Shown here: positions 4,704 through 5,256 of the stretch, piece after piece
Numbering within the stretch: position 1 is the stretch's first letter
Layout of the letters: each line of letters opens with the position of its first letter
Source of the DNA: Candidatus Opitulatrix cubana
GTDB lineage: Bacteria; Actinomycetota; Actinomycetes; Actinomycetales; Bifidobacteriaceae
Assembly: GCA_031283665.1 (NCBI GenBank)
Contig: JAITBJ010000071.1
Location: 1 to 5,256, forward strand
DNA length: 5,256 nucleotides
Direction: 5' to 3'
Notes under the pieces: generated by a model
The model's database searches: none
The model's input: only the letters and a program-made list of their open reading frames with translations
What the model was told of the DNA's origin: nothing
Position numbers and translations under genes: made by a program

Positions 4704-4918
4704 TCAGAATAATTAAGAGATAGTTTAGAATTGTTAGTTCTATACAAAGATGAATTGTTAATAGTAATTATGAAATAAAAAGGTGAACTACACAATTCTA
4801 TTCTATTCTCTTATTTAATTCTGTTCTTTCCGTAGTGGAACTTGTGCTAATATAAATCAGCATAACTTCTACTATTTTTAGTCTAACAGGTAAAAAATTA
4901 AATCAAATCATCTACGCA

Positions 4919-4944
4919 TAATTATAATAATAATGTTATAATTA
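4919..4944 (-). terminator. AT-only inverted repeat downstream of the dehydrogenase, weak terminator candidate
   Basis: TAATTATAA (4919-4927) pairs with TTATAATTA (4936-4944) around an 8-nt loop. It begins 29 bases after the stop of the - strand dehydrogenase. The stem has no GC pairs and no adjoining T-run on the - strand, so it is only a possible terminator. Confidence 0.3.
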
Positions 4945-4972
4945 AAACTCTAAAATTCTGAACTCTAAACTG

Positions 4973-5256
4973 CTAAATAGACGCAAAAGCTTTTTTCAAA
5001 ACATCTGCACTGTGAACTAACTGCTTTTTCTCTTCTAGAGAAAACGGTATATTTATTCTCGTGTCCACGCCAGCTGCTCCTAAAACAGATGGCACTGAAA
5101 GACATACATCGCTGATTCCAAGATAGTTTTGAAGCCTAGTAGAAACGGGCATAATTCTGTTTTCATCTTTCACAATTGCTTCTACTATTTCAGTGGTGGA
5201 AAGTGCTATAGCATAATTTGTAGCACCTTTTCCATCTATTACTTTATATGCGGCAT
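4973..5256 (-). CDS. ldh: L-lactate dehydrogenase, C-terminal part (partial)
   Basis: The frame is open from the window edge to TAG at 4973-4975 and gives 93 residues, about the last third of a typical 310-320 residue enzyme. Lactate dehydrogenase reduces pyruvate to L-lactate with NADH in the cytoplasm during fermentation. The segment KGATNYAIAL carries the threonine that lines the substrate pocket. DENRIMPVST and YLGISDVCLSVPSVLG follow the order of LDH C-terminal domains, and SLEEKKQLVHSADVLKKA is the terminal helix. The His/Asp/Arg catalytic residues and the NAD-binding Rossmann fold would be upstream, outside the window. LDH-like malate dehydrogenase is the main alternative, since the specificity loop is not visible. 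It is a housekeeping gene, so it probably marks the edge of the retroelement locus. Confidence 0.75.
   Translation of the reverse strand, partial: AAYKVIDGKGATNYAIALSTTEIVEAIVKDENRIMPVSTRLQNYLGISDVCLSVPSVLGAAGVDTRINIPFSLEEKKQLVHSADVLKKAFASI

Larger units (their letters stand above)
4572..4972. other. Gene-free, hairpin-rich intergenic stretch
   Basis: No supported gene lies between the inverted-repeat element and the dehydrogenase. CAAAAGCA/TGCTTTTG (4633-4650) and GGGGGCGGTTG/CAACCACCCCC (4667-4703, one mismatch) form stems. A 72-codon - strand frame (4577-4795) covers these stems and is judged non-coding. From 4800 on the sequence is very AT-rich with no further structure except the inverted repeat at 4919-4944. 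Confidence 0.45.

Noticed and set aside
4577..4795. 72-codon - strand frame upstream of nothing obvious
   Set aside because: It is low in recognisable motifs, covers two strong inverted repeats that explain its sequence, and has no ribosome binding site. Treated as non-coding repeat-like DNA.

Overview
The window carries a diversity-generating retroelement (DGR) in an AT-rich bacterial genome. Standard-code translation gives intact proteins, but the sequence alone does not identify the genus. The coding strand switches: variable-region (target) genes and the template repeat read on the + strand, while the retroelement proteins and a lactate dehydrogenase read on the - strand.

Layout. 2-151 is the 3' end of a gene whose product ends in a DUF6273-like, C-type-lectin-like fold. 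205-627 is a second, apparently 5'-truncated copy of that domain type and contains a variable region (VR, 400-533). 628-920 holds no convincing gene. 953-1086 is the template repeat (TR), very rich in AAC/AAT codons. 1109-1265 is a structured spacer downstream of the TR. Two complete DGR-type reverse transcriptases follow on the - strand (1266-2393 and 2764-3882), about 70% identical over 370 ungapped residues. An Avd-like four-helix accessory protein (3912-4391) starts the retroelement operon. 4392-4972 is intergenic and rich in inverted repeats. 4973-5256 is the C-terminal third of a lactate dehydrogenase, cut by the window end.

How it should work (family knowledge). RT plus Avd copy the TR RNA into cDNA with random incorporation opposite adenines, and the cDNA replaces the VR of a target gene. 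This varies ligand-binding residues on the lectin-like fold. The RT motif-4 signature (V/LGNQTSQ), the YMDD box, the A-rich TR, and a VR sharing exact ends with the TR all support this.

The unusual part is a duplication of the whole TR-spacer-RT cassette. Between the two RTs lie the same upstream hairpin and the same downstream structured spacer, but the TR is replaced by unrelated sequence. Paired stem positions in the two spacers have changed together, which suggests that a selected + strand RNA structure is kept next to each RT. The VR also looks mosaic: its 3' part differs from the TR almost only at adenines, while its 5' part has many other differences.
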